Source: Cyanobium sp. Cruz-8D1 (lineage in GTDB: Bacteria > Cyanobacteriota > Cyanobacteriia > PCC-6307 > Cyanobiaceae). Taken from it: a stretch of 64,000 bases of DNA. The DNA is taken from the NCBI RefSeq assembly GCF_024345975.1, contig NZ_JAGQCD010000017.1, positions 1 through 64,000 of the forward strand. The letters run 5' to 3'. The translations under genes were made by a program, and so were the position numbers. A model generated the notes under the pieces. The model did not search any database and was not told where the DNA came from. It saw nothing but the letters and a program-made list of their open reading frames with translations. Below are positions 1 to 9,133 of this stretch, one piece after another (positions within the stretch are counted from its first letter, which is position 1; each line of letters starts with the position of its first letter).

Positions 1-73
1 ACGGGTCTGGGGATCCACAGGGGATTGGATTGGTTTCGCAGCCCCAAGCTCCCATGGCTCCCTGCCCACCCCA

Positions 74-271
74 TTGACTGAGACCCATTCTGTCGCAAGG
101 GTTCTCAGACTTGTGTCGGGCAGTCAGGTCGCCCACACCAACCGCTACCGGCGTGAGCGCGATGAGCTGCGCGAAGCCCTCAGGATCGAACGGCAGACCA
201 GCCAGGCCCTGCGGCAGGAGCTGGAGCAACTGCGCGGCGGTGAGCAGCTGGGGCTGGGCCTCGCTGAGTGA
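74..271 (+). CDS. small coiled-coil hypothetical protein
   Basis: A 65-residue protein rich in Arg, Glu and Gln. From about residue 24 on it reads as one charged coiled-coil helix (RERDELREAL, then RQELEQLR). I recognise no family. The only starts are a TTG at 74 and a GTG at 113, so the start is uncertain. Its stop overlaps the region of the next gene's start (a GTG at 268 and ATG at 277), which suggests the two are translated together. It could be a small structural or regulatory protein of a mobile region; no function is claimed. Confidence 0.4.
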   Translation: MTETHSVARVLRLVSGSQVAHTNRYRRERDELREALRIERQTSQALRQELEQLRGGEQLGLGLAE

Positions 272-276
272 GCACC

Positions 277-777
277 ATGCCCCGCAAGTCTTCCCCTGCA
301 GCGAAAGGAGCCAAGCCAGCCGCCAAAGCCAAGGCAACGGCCAAAGCTTCGGCTGGTGACAGGCCTGCGCGGCAGAAAGAGCCCTCGCTGGCCGACCTCA
401 AGGGCCAGGTCTTGTCCCTGGCAAAGGTCTCCAGCACCCAGGAGCTCAAGCGAGCCAACGTGGATCTGCGCCATCTCGATTTCCGCCTCAAGGCCAGCTG
501 GCGCTCCGCCTTGGGGGTGTTGCAGCAGGCGGCGGTCGCCATGGACGAGTGGGACCGGAACCCACCGGAGGAATACAAAGAGCTGTTCGCCGAGATTGAT
601 CAGGCCGCAGCGGCCTACAGCGCCTCGATTGAGCAGGGCCTCAAGCTGAGCAGCCAGCTGCGCGACGCCGCAGACGACCTGGAGGCCGTCGCCGGTGAGC
701 TGCAGCAGGAGGCCGAGGAGCTCAAAACCATCGAGCAGGCCTCCCGCAAGCAGCGTCGGGTCCGCTCGCTCAACTGA
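277..777 (+). CDS. hypothetical protein with basic Ala/Lys tail and helical bundle
   Basis: About 166 residues. The first 45 are an Ala/Lys-rich low-complexity tail (repeats of AKAKAT type) like those of DNA-binding histone-like proteins. The rest is helical and charged, with heptad-like patterns (SSQLRDAADDLEAVAGEL) and a basic end. I do not recognise a family. An in-frame GTG at 268 would overlap the previous stop; ATG 277 is preferred. Same strand and direct adjacency to the preceding small gene suggest a two-gene unit. A nucleoid- or phage-DNA-associated role is possible from the tail only. Confidence 0.65.
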   Translation: MPRKSSPAAKGAKPAAKAKATAKASAGDRPARQKEPSLADLKGQVLSLAKVSSTQELKRANVDLRHLDFRLKASWRSALGVLQQAAVAMDEWDRNPPEEYKELFAEIDQAAAAYSASIEQGLKLSSQLRDAADDLEAVAGELQQEAEELKTIEQASRKQRRVRSLN

Positions 778-809
778 CGGTTTTGATGCTTTGGGCGTAA
801 GTTCGGCAC

Positions 810-1157
810 ATGAGCGCGATCAGCCCGGCTCTCCTCAGCGATGTGACCGCCGCCCTCCGGGAGGCTGGTCGCAGCGACCTGGTTGATCGGCTGGTCGCCA
901 GTGCTGCAGCTGCCCCGCTCACCAGTAAGCAGGCCGCCACCTTGCTTGGGGTGTCGTCGGCCAACACCGTGAAGAACTGGCTGGAGGGTGGCTGGTTTCC
1001 TGGTGCCTTTCAGACCGCCGGGGGGCACTGGCGCTTCCCACTGGAAGACGTGGAGGCCGTGAGGTCGCGTTTGGACGGCCTGCGCGATCGCAACAGCCGC
1101 AGGGATCTGACACCTGCGGATGGCGACGACGCGTCGGCCGAGCCGCCTCTGTCCTGA
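810..1157 (+). CDS. MerR/excisionase-type helix-turn-helix protein
   Basis: 115 residues. Residues about 35-90 form a MerR/excisionase-like winged helix: the stretch LTSKQAATLLGVSSANTVK is a classic recognition helix-turn-helix, followed by the W-x-x-GG-W-F-P and the GGHWRFPLEDV wing seen in excisionase-type DNA-binding domains. Proteins of this shape are often antitoxins paired with a PIN toxin, but no PIN gene follows; the next gene is convergent. Likely a DNA-binding regulator of a mobile or toxin-antitoxin locus that has lost its partner, or a stand-alone regulator. Start ATG 810. Confidence 0.75.
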   Translation: MSAISPALLSDVTAALREAGRSDLVDRLVASAAAAPLTSKQAATLLGVSSANTVKNWLEGGWFPGAFQTAGGHWRFPLEDVEAVRSRLDGLRDRNSRRDLTPADGDDASAEPPLS

Positions 1158-1163
1158 AGCCAC

Positions 1164-1388
1164 TCAACCATTCACTTCGTCGATGGTGATCTCCTGCTCC
1201 CAGGCTTTGGCGATCGAGCGATCCAGTCGCCGCAGCAGCGCCACGAAGCTCCCCCCCTCGCGACGCACCAACATCACCGGGCAGTCGTAACTGGTGGTGG
1301 CGGAGGCCACACACTCGATCGGACCGACACGCCCCACCGTGATGTCGCCGCCTTCTTCCAGGATCGCTTCGATGTTGGGATAAGCCAT
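1164..1388 (-). CDS. small hypothetical protein
   Basis: 74 residues, starting at an ATG (1386-1388). The composition is protein-like: a segment DCPVMLVRREGGSFVALLRR suggests alternating strands, with an acidic end. No family recognised. It lies directly downstream of, and in the same direction as, the GNAT toxin pair at 1423-2176, 34 bases from the toxin stop, so it may be co-transcribed. It is convergent with the helix-turn-helix gene that ends at 1157. Confidence 0.6.
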   Translation of the reverse strand: MAYPNIEAILEEGGDITVGRVGPIECVASATTSYDCPVMLVRREGGSFVALLRRLDRSIAKAWEQEITIDEVNG

Positions 1389-1422
1389 GGGATGGGTGGC
1401 GTGGGGAGCTTTGGGGCGGGTG

Positions 1423-1908
1423 TCAGTCGGCTGGTTCTGAGAGCTGCAGCATCAACGTCGAGGCACTGAGCGGCGAGGGGCGAAATCCAAGCGAGCGGTA
1501 GAACGCAGCCGCCTGCTCGTCGATCGCGTGCACCAGCAGGGCTCTGGCGCCGATCAGACGCCTGGCGGCAAGGCTGCGCCGCAGCGCATCGGCCACCAGG
1601 GCGCGGCCCAGGCCCTGGCCCTGCTGGCGACGATCCACCGCCAATCGGCCGAGCACTACAACGGGAAGGGGGTCGGGCATGTTGCGGCGCAAGGCACCGG
1701 GCACCTCCGCCAGCACGATCGCCCCAGCCGACAGACAGGCATAGGCGATCACGGCGTTGCCCTCGTCTGGGCAGAGCACCACCGTGCGCGACACCCCTTG
1801 GCGCTCATTGGCCAGGGCCCGCTGCTGCAGCCAGCGGTTCAACGCGGCGTTGCCGCAGTCGAAGCCTTCCAGCTGATGCTGCGGGCCAAGGGGCTCAGGC
1901 GGGCGCAT
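1423..1908 (-). CDS. GNAT-family N-acetyltransferase toxin (TacT-like)
   Basis: 161 residues with the GNAT fold. The acetyl-CoA binding loop RQQGQGLGRALV fits the (Q/R)-x-x-G-x-(G/A) signature, and the N-terminal FDCGNAALNRWLQQRA with a C-terminal AAFYRSLGFRP are typical of TacT/AtaT-type toxins. Known members acetylate the amino group of aminoacyl-tRNA and stop translation. It overlaps by 14 bases the upstream DUF1778 gene on the same strand, the standard antitoxin-toxin order. The family call is firm; the exact tRNA target cannot be read from sequence. Confidence 0.9.
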   Translation of the reverse strand: MRPPEPLGPQHQLEGFDCGNAALNRWLQQRALANERQGVSRTVVLCPDEGNAVIAYACLSAGAIVLAEVPGALRRNMPDPLPVVVLGRLAVDRRQQGQGLGRALVADALRRSLAARRLIGARALLVHAIDEQAAAFYRSLGFRPSPLSASTLMLQLSEPAD

Positions 1909-2176
1909 GCCAGGGCAGCGGCAGCTCGAGCAGACGGTCGATGCTGGCCTGATCCTGGGCGGCAGCGCCGGAATCCTCCAGATCCACCAGCAGGGCCGTG
2001 GTCTGCTCCGGCGTCAGAGAAAACAGCGTGCGATCGAGCAGCACATCCCGTGCTCGCTCCTGGCAGCTGCGCAGGATGAATTCGGTGCGGCTGATCCCTT
2101 CTGCCGCTGCGGCCTGATCAATCAGCTGGCGCTGCTCAGCCGAGGCCCGCAGCTGCAGCACCTGATCGCGCGCCAT
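1895..2176 (-). CDS. DUF1778-type ribbon-helix-helix antitoxin (TacA-like)
   Basis: 93 residues. The N-terminal half is a ribbon-helix-helix of DUF1778 type (LRASAEQRQLIDQAAAAEG followed by ISRTEFILRS). The C-terminal half (SLTPEQTTALLVDLE) is the extension that neutralises the GNAT toxin in this family. ATG 2176 is preferred over a GTG three bases upstream. The gene precedes and overlaps the acetyltransferase gene. By family behaviour, the antitoxin and the toxin-antitoxin complex should repress their own promoter in the short gap before 2216. Confidence 0.9.
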   Translation of the reverse strand: MARDQVLQLRASAEQRQLIDQAAAAEGISRTEFILRSCQERARDVLLDRTLFSLTPEQTTALLVDLEDSGAAAQDQASIDRLLELPLPWHAPA

Positions 2177-2215
2177 CACCCCACTCTCGTTGTCATGACA
2201 TTGTAGTGCGCTCTT

Positions 2216-4354
2216 TTAGACCGGTTGGTACACCGCCAGGGCGGCCTGCAGCCGCTCCTGATGCTCCTGGCGCAGCTCCGGCGGGGCTTCAATGCGGATG
2301 CCGGCGCCGAAGCCGAACAACCAGTTGCGCAGATCGATGTCGCGCTCCATTGTCCAGGGAGGTAGGTCAAGCTCCACCGGATAAGGGTGGGTGTCGCTGG
2401 GGCTGCCGGGCTCCAGCACGTGCGGCGCGTTGGGGTGATGCCACCAGTGCTCACCGGGCAGGGGCCTGGAGAAGCGGGTGTGCTCGATCGGGTACCGCTG
2501 CAGGCCTTCGCGGATGAAGGCAAAGCACCAGCCCTGGCAGCAGAAGCGCAGCGTCACCAGCTGCTTGACGCGGATCCGGGCATTGGGGCTGGCCAGCCGC
2601 AGCTGGCTCTTGAGGTCATGGCCGAAATAGATGCCGCCGCTGTGGTGCAACAGCAGCTCCAGGCGCCGCAGGGCCTGGCTGTGGGCCTCGTCGCTGCGCC
2701 GGTTGCCCCGTTCGCTGCGGCGCAGGGCCAGACGGTCGATCCGTTCGCTGCGGATCAGGCCCACGCCGGTGCCGATCGCGTCTTCCTCGAACACCAGATA
2801 CCAGCCGATGTTGTGGAACAGCAGCTGCAGCGGCCACACGCGCAAGGAGCCGTTTGGGCTGTCCGCAAAGGAGCCCACCGAGACGTAGCGCTCCAGCTCG
2901 ATCCGCCGCCGTTCCACGATCGCCGTTTCCAGGGCCTCGGCCTGCCGCTCGGCGGCCAGGGAATCGGGCCGCACCAGGGCACTGCTCACGATCGAGCGGT
3001 TGGCGAACGCCCGCACCGGCGTGGTGCCGTCCACGGCGATGCCTCCCCAGGCGAGCCGCTGCTCCAGCTCCCGCAGCAGATCCTGGGCGGTGGGATCGGC
3101 CAGCCGGCCGGCGGCCTGGCTCACCACCCCGTGGATCTCCCGCAACCGGTGGGCCGAGAGCAGGGCGGTGCCGATGGCATAGCCGTGGCGCACGTTGTCG
3201 TTGCGGTGGCGGAAGCCATAGGGGGTGAGCAGCTTCTCGAGGTCCTTGCGCAGGGTGGCGGCCTCGGAAGGCAGGTAGGCGCCGGGGATGGCCTCGGTGC
3301 GCTCGATCAGGTGCTCGGGCAAGGGCACGCCCTCGGCTTGATCAAAGGGCTGCTGCAGCAGGTGGCGCAGCAGGGTGAACACCCGCATGAACACCGGCCC
3401 ATCGCCCATGGGCGGGAAGCCACCGTTCACCCCACCGGGCCAGGGGCCTGTGGCTGGCGGCTCAGGCTGGGGCGGCGCCAGCTGGATCGGTGCCAAGGAG
3501 GGCTCGGCGCTGCAGAAGCCATTGGCCTCCAACCAGGCCAGATCCCCCCGGATCGCGGTGGCATCGCCGTAGCAATCGCCGTGTAGACGCCGCAGGTAGG
3601 CCGCCGCCTGATCCGCCAGGTCGCCCTCGGGCAGGGGCGACACGATCGCCTCCAGCTCCGCGCGGGTGGCGGGGTCGGCTGCGGAGAGCTCGGGGTAGGT
3701 GGTGAGCAGGCGCAGCAGGTGCAGCAGCCGCTCCAGATCCAGTAGGCGCGAGTACCCGTGAAGCTGGAAGCGTTTCTCCCGGTTGCGGGCCGAGCGGATG
3801 CGGTGATCGAGGCGCGCCAGCTCATCACGCAGCAGGGCCTCCAACTCGCGGCCGTGGGTGGGCACCACCGCCACCACCGCCGCGAATCCCTCCGCCCGGG
3901 ATGGCCCGAACGCCGGATCGGCCAGGGCGGCCGCCATCTCGCGGATCACCGGCTCGGGCACCAGGCGCTTGCGGGTCTGATTCCACTGCAGACAGGTGGC
4001 GAGCGGCGTGTAGAGCCACCAGCCGATCCACTCCACCGGCACCGGCAAGGTCAGGGCCTGGGTGATCGCCAGGCGCCAGGGCCGGCGGGCATGGGTGGCA
4101 TCGAGGATCACCGGCGTACCGGCGGCCACGGCCTCGCGGAGGCGCTGGTGCAGCAGGGCTTCGATGTCACGCCACGGGCCCTGCACCGCCGCGTCGCCGA
4201 ACAGCTCGCCGCGCACCACATCGGTGGAGAGCACCACGGCACCGGTGAGCTGGGCCAGCACGCCAGCCAGGGTGGTCTTGCCGCTGGCGGGCGGGCCGAT
4301 CAGCAGGTGGCAGCGCAGGGGCGCAGGCGTGGGCGCAACAGGTGGGCTGGTCAT
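2216..4354 (-). CDS. P-loop kinase/AAA protein fused to a WYL domain
   Basis: About 712 residues from ATG 4354 (a GTG at 4384 adds ten). The N-terminus is a nucleotide kinase-like P-loop domain: Walker A GPPASGKTT near residue 20, an STDVVRGELFG element and ILDATHARR, as in zeta-toxin or polynucleotide-kinase-like enzymes acting on nucleic acid or nucleotide phosphates. A long helical middle follows. The last third carries a WYL-type sensor region (GWYLVFEED, RIDRLAL, then a WCX-like end). WYL domains bind nucleic-acid ligands and regulate defence genes. The combination suggests a ligand-gated kinase or nucleic-acid repair sensor. The gene is divergent from the LysR-like gene; the 170-base gap should hold both promoters. 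Confidence 0.75.
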   Translation of the reverse strand: MTSPPVAPTPAPLRCHLLIGPPASGKTTLAGVLAQLTGAVVLSTDVVRGELFGDAAVQGPWRDIEALLHQRLREAVAAGTPVILDATHARRPWRLAITQALTLPVPVEWIGWWLYTPLATCLQWNQTRKRLVPEPVIREMAAALADPAFGPSRAEGFAAVVAVVPTHGRELEALLRDELARLDHRIRSARNREKRFQLHGYSRLLDLERLLHLLRLLTTYPELSAADPATRAELEAIVSPLPEGDLADQAAAYLRRLHGDCYGDATAIRGDLAWLEANGFCSAEPSLAPIQLAPPQPEPPATGPWPGGVNGGFPPMGDGPVFMRVFTLLRHLLQQPFDQAEGVPLPEHLIERTEAIPGAYLPSEAATLRKDLEKLLTPYGFRHRNDNVRHGYAIGTALLSAHRLREIHGVVSQAAGRLADPTAQDLLRELEQRLAWGGIAVDGTTPVRAFANRSIVSSALVRPDSLAAERQAEALETAIVERRRIELERYVSVGSFADSPNGSLRVWPLQLLFHNIGWYLVFEEDAIGTGVGLIRSERIDRLALRRSERGNRRSDEAHSQALRRLELLLHHSGGIYFGHDLKSQLRLASPNARIRVKQLVTLRFCCQGWCFAFIREGLQRYPIEHTRFSRPLPGEHWWHHPNAPHVLEPGSPSDTHPYPVELDLPPWTMERDIDLRNWLFGFGAGIRIEAPPELRQEHQERLQAALAVYQPV

Positions 4355-4524
4355 GGCCACAGCGTGGCCGCTGGGGCGTGCCACGGCAAGGCTCTACAAG
4401 CGAAAGAGCAGATTTAGGACCAAACCACGACTGGGATCTGTCTGACGGCTTTGCTATTTCGCAGGAAGAACGGCACCAAAACCGCCTGCGCTGCTGAGGC
4501 TGCTCCCAGCGCCTCATCCATCCC

Positions 4525-5445
4525 ATGGCTTCCCCGCGCCCCCCGTCGCTGGCCCAGGCCCATCACTACCGCCTGCCGGAGCTGCTGCACGACATCCGCC
4601 TGCTCGATCTGCTGGAGCTCTGCGGCACCACCGTGCAGACCAGCCGTCACCTGCAGCTGAGCCAGCCCACCATCAGCCGCCGCTACCGGCTCCTCTCGGA
4701 GGATTTCGGCCTGGTGCGCGATCGCTGCCAGCTCTGGGGCTGCGGTTATGGCACCTCGGCCGCGATGCGCCTGCTGCGGCTGGGTTGCCGCGCCCATCGC
4801 CTGGCTGCTGGTGTCGCCCGGATCGGCAGCGATCTGCTCCATCACCCCCTGCTGGCGGGCTGCCCCTGGCTGCTGCCCACCCCTCAGCGGTTCCGGGCGG
4901 CGGCCAACTGGCTGGAGCTGGTACGCCAGGGCGTGCTCGATGGCGCCCTGATCTCAGGCCTGGAGCTGGAGGAAGCAGAAGGACTGAACCACCAGGAGCT
5001 GGAGCTGCTGCCGCTGGGGGAGCTGCCCCTGGCCCTGGCGTTCTGCCCCGAGGCGCCAGTGCTGGTGGGCGCTGTCCCCGGCAGGCCGGCCTCAGGGGGG
5101 CGAGTTGCGGAGGTGCTGGTGCCCGATCGCGGCCTGGCGCCCGGCCTGCGGCGGCTCCTGCGGGAGCTGGGGCTCCCCCTGCGCAGCGGGGGCAACAGCC
5201 TGCAGACCCCAGATGACTGGATCAGCCGGATCCAGGGCAGCACCCTGGCTCTGGTGGTGGCCGATCGGGAGGCCGACACCTGGGCCTCCCTGCAGCGCTG
5301 GCCCTTTGGCCACGGGCCCCAGGCTTCCCGACCCCACAGTCCGGTATGGCTGGCGCTGCCGGCCGACTGGCAGGAGCACCCGGTGTTGCGGCACACCGCC
5401 CGGGAACTGGGCCGGATCGGCGCCGCGCAACAGCTGGAGGGCTGA
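4525..5445 (+). CDS. LysR-like transcriptional regulator
   Basis: 306 residues, the usual LysR length. Residues about 25-60 form an N-terminal helix-turn-helix (TVQTSRHLQLSQPTISRRYR, with SQPTISR as in LysR proteins). The rest has the alternating helix/strand pattern of a periplasmic-binding-type effector domain, ending in VWLALPADWQEHPVL. Many picocyanobacteria carry such LuxR/LysR hybrids of low similarity, so the effector cannot be predicted. It precedes the defence operon on the same strand with a 159-base gap and could regulate it, or the divergent WYL gene. Confidence 0.75.
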   Translation: MASPRPPSLAQAHHYRLPELLHDIRLLDLLELCGTTVQTSRHLQLSQPTISRRYRLLSEDFGLVRDRCQLWGCGYGTSAAMRLLRLGCRAHRLAAGVARIGSDLLHHPLLAGCPWLLPTPQRFRAAANWLELVRQGVLDGALISGLELEEAEGLNHQELELLPLGELPLALAFCPEAPVLVGAVPGRPASGGRVAEVLVPDRGLAPGLRRLLRELGLPLRSGGNSLQTPDDWISRIQGSTLALVVADREADTWASLQRWPFGHGPQASRPHSPVWLALPADWQEHPVLRHTARELGRIGAAQQLEG

Positions 5446-5604
5446 AATTATGCGCTCCGTGCATAGATCCAAGACTCGCGGCTCCAAGTGCTTCTGTTGT
5501 GCTGCCACATCGCTTCCGCTAGGTGCAGACTGGCCGCAGCGTCACCTGCCCCCCATGCCACCCCACCCGCCACAGGCGGTCGAACCACAGGGGGGCACGC
5601 CGCG

Positions 5605-8600
5605 ATGACCGCCCGCTTGGAAGACCTCATGCCCGATGCCCAGGTCAGGGGCCTGGTGGGCCGCGAGGCTGTCCGGATTGTGTCCGCCGAGATGCTGGGG
5701 GAGGCCGCTTGCAAGGTGGTGTACCGCGGGCAGGACGGCGCCCTGGGCGAGCAGCTGCTGTTCCGCAGCAATGAGGCCGACCTGGAGCTGGTGGGTGGTG
5801 GCCGCAAGTGGAGCTTCGAGGGGGACGGCGAGCTATTCCGGCTGGTATCGGAGGCCGAACGGATACGGCTGGCCTACCTGTTCGACCCTTATGTGGCAGT
5901 AAGCAGCAGCACGATCGACCCGCTGCCCCACCAAATCAGCGCGGTCTACGAGCACATGCTCCCCCGCCAGCCAATGCGCTTCCTGCTGGCGGACGACCCC
6001 GGCGCAGGCAAGACGATTATGGCCGGCCTGCTGATCAAGGAGCTGCTGATCCGTGGCGAGCTGGAGCGCTGTCTGATCGTGGCGCCGGGCTCTCTGACAG
6101 AGCAGTGGCAGGACGAGCTGAAGGAGAAGTTCGAGCTGCAGTTCGAACTGCTCACCCGCGATCTGATCAACGCCACCGGCCTGGGTAATCCCTTCGCGGA
6201 GCGGCCGTTGCTGATCGCCCGGATGGATCAGCTCTCGCGCGATGCGGAGCTGCAGACCCGACTGGAGCAGGCGCCCGAGTGGGACCTGGTGGTGTTCGAT
6301 GAATCCCACCGCATGAGCGCCCACTACTTCGGCAATGAGGTGAAGCGCACCAAGCGCTACGACATGGGTAAGCGGGTGGGCAGCCATGCCCGCAACCTCC
6401 TGCTGATGACGGCGACGCCGCACAACGGCAAGGACGAGGACTTCCAGCTGTTCATGGCCTTGCTGGATGAGGACCGCTTCGCGGGGCAGCAGAAGGATGC
6501 CGTGCACCGCAGCGACCCCACGGACCTGATGCGCCGGCTGGTGAAGGAAGACCTCTACACATTCTCGGGAACCAAGCTGTTCCCCGAGCGCCGCAGCTAC
6601 ACAGCCGAATACGAACTCTCCGAGCCTGAGAAAGTGCTCTACGAGAAGGTGACCGAATACGTGCGCGACGAGATGAACCGCGCCGACCGCAACGCCAACC
6701 AGCAGGGCGGCGCCAAGAAGCGGGTCAATGTGGGCTTCGCGCTGATGACCCTGCAGCGGCGGCTGGCCAGTTCACCATTCGCCATCCATCGCTCGCTGGA
6801 ACGACGGCGGGAGCGGCTGGAGAGCCGGCTCAAGGAGGAGCGCCTGCTCCTAGAGGGCCGTGAGGCGGGCAGCAAGCTGGTTCTTGATGCCAAGTTCGAC
6901 CCAGGCGCCATCAGCGACGACGACATCGCCGAGTTGTATGAGGAGGACACCGCCGGGGAAGTGGAAGCCACTGAGGAGGCATTCACCGATAACGCCACCA
7001 CAGCCCAGACCCTCGAAGAGCTGGCGTCCGAGATCGAAACCCTCAAGGGCCTGGAGAGGCTGAGCAAGAAGGTGGTGGATCAACGCTGCGATGCCAAGTG
7101 GAGCGAACTTGATCGGATCCTGGATGACGAGCAGATGCGCGAGCCCAATGGCGGCCGCCGCAAGCTGGTGCTGTTCACCGAGTTCAAGGACACCCTCACG
7201 GATCTAGCCATCAAGATCCGCGATCGGCTGGGCCGGCCGGAGGCGGTGGTGGAGATCCATGGCGGGGTGGCGCGCGACAAACGCCGCCAGATCGTGCATG
7301 CCTTCATGAACGATCCGCAGGTGGTGGTGCTCCTCGCCAATGACGCTGCCGGGGAGGGTGTGAACCTGCAGCGGGCCCACCTGATGGTCAACTACGACTT
7401 GCCCTGGAACCCCAACCGGCTGGAGCAGCGCTTCGGGCGCATCCACCGGATCGGCCAGAAGGAGGTCTGCCATCTCTGGAACCTGCTGGCCAAGGACACC
7501 CGCGAGGGGGATGTCTACATCCAGCTTCTCCACAAGCTGGAGATCGCCCGAGAAGCCCTCGGCGACAAGGTCTTCGACGTGCTCGGGCAACTTTTCTCAG
7601 GTCGGTCACTGCGGGACTTGCTGATGGACGCCGTGCGCTACAACCAGCAACCCGAACGGCAGCTCCAGATGGATCTGGAGATCGAAGGGGCCGTGAACCA
7701 GGAGCATCTGCGGCAGTTGCTCAACGAGCGGGCCCTGGTCCAGCAGGGCATGGATGTCCACAAGGTGGAGCTGCTCCGGCAGCAGATGGAACGGGCGATG
7801 GCCCGCCGCATCCATCCTCACTACGTCCACGACTTCTTCATCCAGGCGTTCCGGCGGCTGGGCGGCAAGGTGTTCGACCGGGAGAAGGGCCGCTACGAGA
7901 TCACCTACGTGCCACCGCTGCTGCTTGATCGCAACCAGCAGATCGGTTTCGGGATACCCGTGCATGCGCGCTACGAACGGATCTGTTTCGAGAAGGACCA
8001 TGTTGCCGATACCCCGCGGGCGGAGCTGGTGAGCCCTGGCCATCCGCTGCTGGAGGCTTGCCTATCCCTGGTGTTGGAGCGTGATGGCGCCGTGCTCGGC
8101 CAAGGGGCGGTGCTGGTGGATGAACGGGATCTGGGCACTGAGCCGCGGATGCTGTTCTGCCTGGAGCATGGGCTGCAGGACGGCCGCCGCAACCGCCATG
8201 GAAAGCAGGAGTTGGTCTCGAATCGGCTGCAATTCCTGGAGATCAACCGCCAGGGCGAGGTTGCCATTGCTGGCTCTGCGCCCTACCTCGACTACCGACC
8301 CTTGAAAGAAGGGGAGCGTGAGCAGATCGAAGGGGTGCTCAGCGAGAGCTGGTTGGCGCAGGATTGGGATCAGTTGGTGATCACCCAGGCCCTCACGACC
8401 CTGGTGCCCGAGCACCTGGAAGAGGTGAAGGGTGAACGGCTGGAGCGGATTGCCAAGGCAAGCCAGGAGATTCAGTCACGGATGCAGCGGGAAATCAACC
8501 TCTGGTACCGCCGCTACGAAGAACTCAAGCTGCAGGAGTCGGCCGGCAAACAGGTGCGGCTCCCGGCCCAGGTGGCCAAGGAGCGCTACGAACTCCTGCT

Positions 8601-9132
8601 GGCCCGACTGGAGAAGCGCAAGGTCCAACTGGCGCTGGAGGCTCAGATCAGCGCCAAGGTGCCGATCCTCAAGGGCGGAACCCTGGTGATTCCGATGGGC
8701 TTGCTGCTGGAGGCCAGTGGCGCCGCAGAAGAAGCCGGCCCCGATGCAGCCGCCCGGAAGCGGGTGGAGCTGTTGGCGATGAACGCCGTGTTCGAGGCGG
8801 AGAAGGCACTGGGGCGCATGCCACGGGACGTGAGTGCGCAGCGGGGCATCGGCTACGACATCGAATCGATGGATGACCAGGGCGATCTGTTCTTCATCGA
8901 GGTGAAGGGCCGCATTGATGGGGCCGACTCGGTGACGCTCACGATCAATGAGGTGAATACCGGCCGCAACTCGCCCCACCGTTTCCGGCTGGCCCTGGTG
9001 GCCGTGACGGGGGATCAGGCTGCAGCGCCGGTCTACGTAAGCGGCATCGACTGGGGGGTGCCGGGCTTTGGCGATACCCAGATCACCAAGAACCTCCAGC
9101 AACTGCTGGCGGCTGGCAACAGGGCTCATTAA
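5605..9132 (+). CDS. SNF2/DEAD-type helicase with C-terminal DUF3883
   Basis: About 1175 residues from ATG 5605; the open frame runs further upstream but that part does not look coding. Superfamily 2 helicase core: Walker A LLADDPGAGKTIMAG, Walker B/motif II VVFDESHRM, motif III LLMTATPHNGK, and motifs V-VI around NRLEQRFGRIHRIGQ. The last 120 residues (GYDIESMDDQGDLFFIEVKG) match DUF3883, a PD-(D/E)XK-like domain of defence proteins. Helicases of this type are the first gene of DUF1156/DUF499 defence operons, related to DISARM-like systems, and both partners follow here. The next gene begins one base after this stop. The helicase itself appears intact. Confidence 0.92.
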   Translation: MTARLEDLMPDAQVRGLVGREAVRIVSAEMLGEAACKVVYRGQDGALGEQLLFRSNEADLELVGGGRKWSFEGDGELFRLVSEAERIRLAYLFDPYVAVSSSTIDPLPHQISAVYEHMLPRQPMRFLLADDPGAGKTIMAGLLIKELLIRGELERCLIVAPGSLTEQWQDELKEKFELQFELLTRDLINATGLGNPFAERPLLIARMDQLSRDAELQTRLEQAPEWDLVVFDESHRMSAHYFGNEVKRTKRYDMGKRVGSHARNLLLMTATPHNGKDEDFQLFMALLDEDRFAGQQKDAVHRSDPTDLMRRLVKEDLYTFSGTKLFPERRSYTAEYELSEPEKVLYEKVTEYVRDEMNRADRNANQQGGAKKRVNVGFALMTLQRRLASSPFAIHRSLERRRERLESRLKEERLLLEGREAGSKLVLDAKFDPGAISDDDIAELYEEDTAGEVEATEEAFTDNATTAQTLEELASEIETLKGLERLSKKVVDQRCDAKWSELDRILDDEQMREPNGGRRKLVLFTEFKDTLTDLAIKIRDRLGRPEAVVEIHGGVARDKRRQIVHAFMNDPQVVVLLANDAAGEGVNLQRAHLMVNYDLPWNPNRLEQRFGRIHRIGQKEVCHLWNLLAKDTREGDVYIQLLHKLEIAREALGDKVFDVLGQLFSGRSLRDLLMDAVRYNQQPERQLQMDLEIEGAVNQEHLRQLLNERALVQQGMDVHKVELLRQQMERAMARRIHPHYVHDFFIQAFRRLGGKVFDREKGRYEITYVPPLLLDRNQQIGFGIPVHARYERICFEKDHVADTPRAELVSPGHPLLEACLSLVLERDGAVLGQGAVLVDERDLGTEPRMLFCLEHGLQDGRRNRHGKQELVSNRLQFLEINRQGEVAIAGSAPYLDYRPLKEGEREQIEGVLSESWLAQDWDQLVITQALTTLVPEHLEEVKGERLERIAKASQEIQSRMQREINLWYRRYEELKLQESAGKQVRLPAQVAKERYELLLARLEKRKVQLALEAQISAKVPILKGGTLVIPMGLLLEASGAAEEAGPDAAARKRVELLAMNAVFEAEKALGRMPRDVSAQRGIGYDIESMDDQGDLFFIEVKGRIDGADSVTLTINEVNTGRNSPHRFRLALVAVTGDQAAAPVYVSGIDWGVPGFGDTQITKNLQQLLAAGNRAH

Positions 9133-9133
9133 C

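Noticed and set aside
2387-3586. 399-codon plus-strand open frame
   Set aside because: Antisense shadow of the kinase-WYL gene; composition is His/Gly/Ala-rich without domains, usual in high-G+C DNA.
5446-5604. TATGC...GCATA (5449-5465) as operator of the defence operon
   Set aside because: Only five paired bases and no second copy; too weak to claim.
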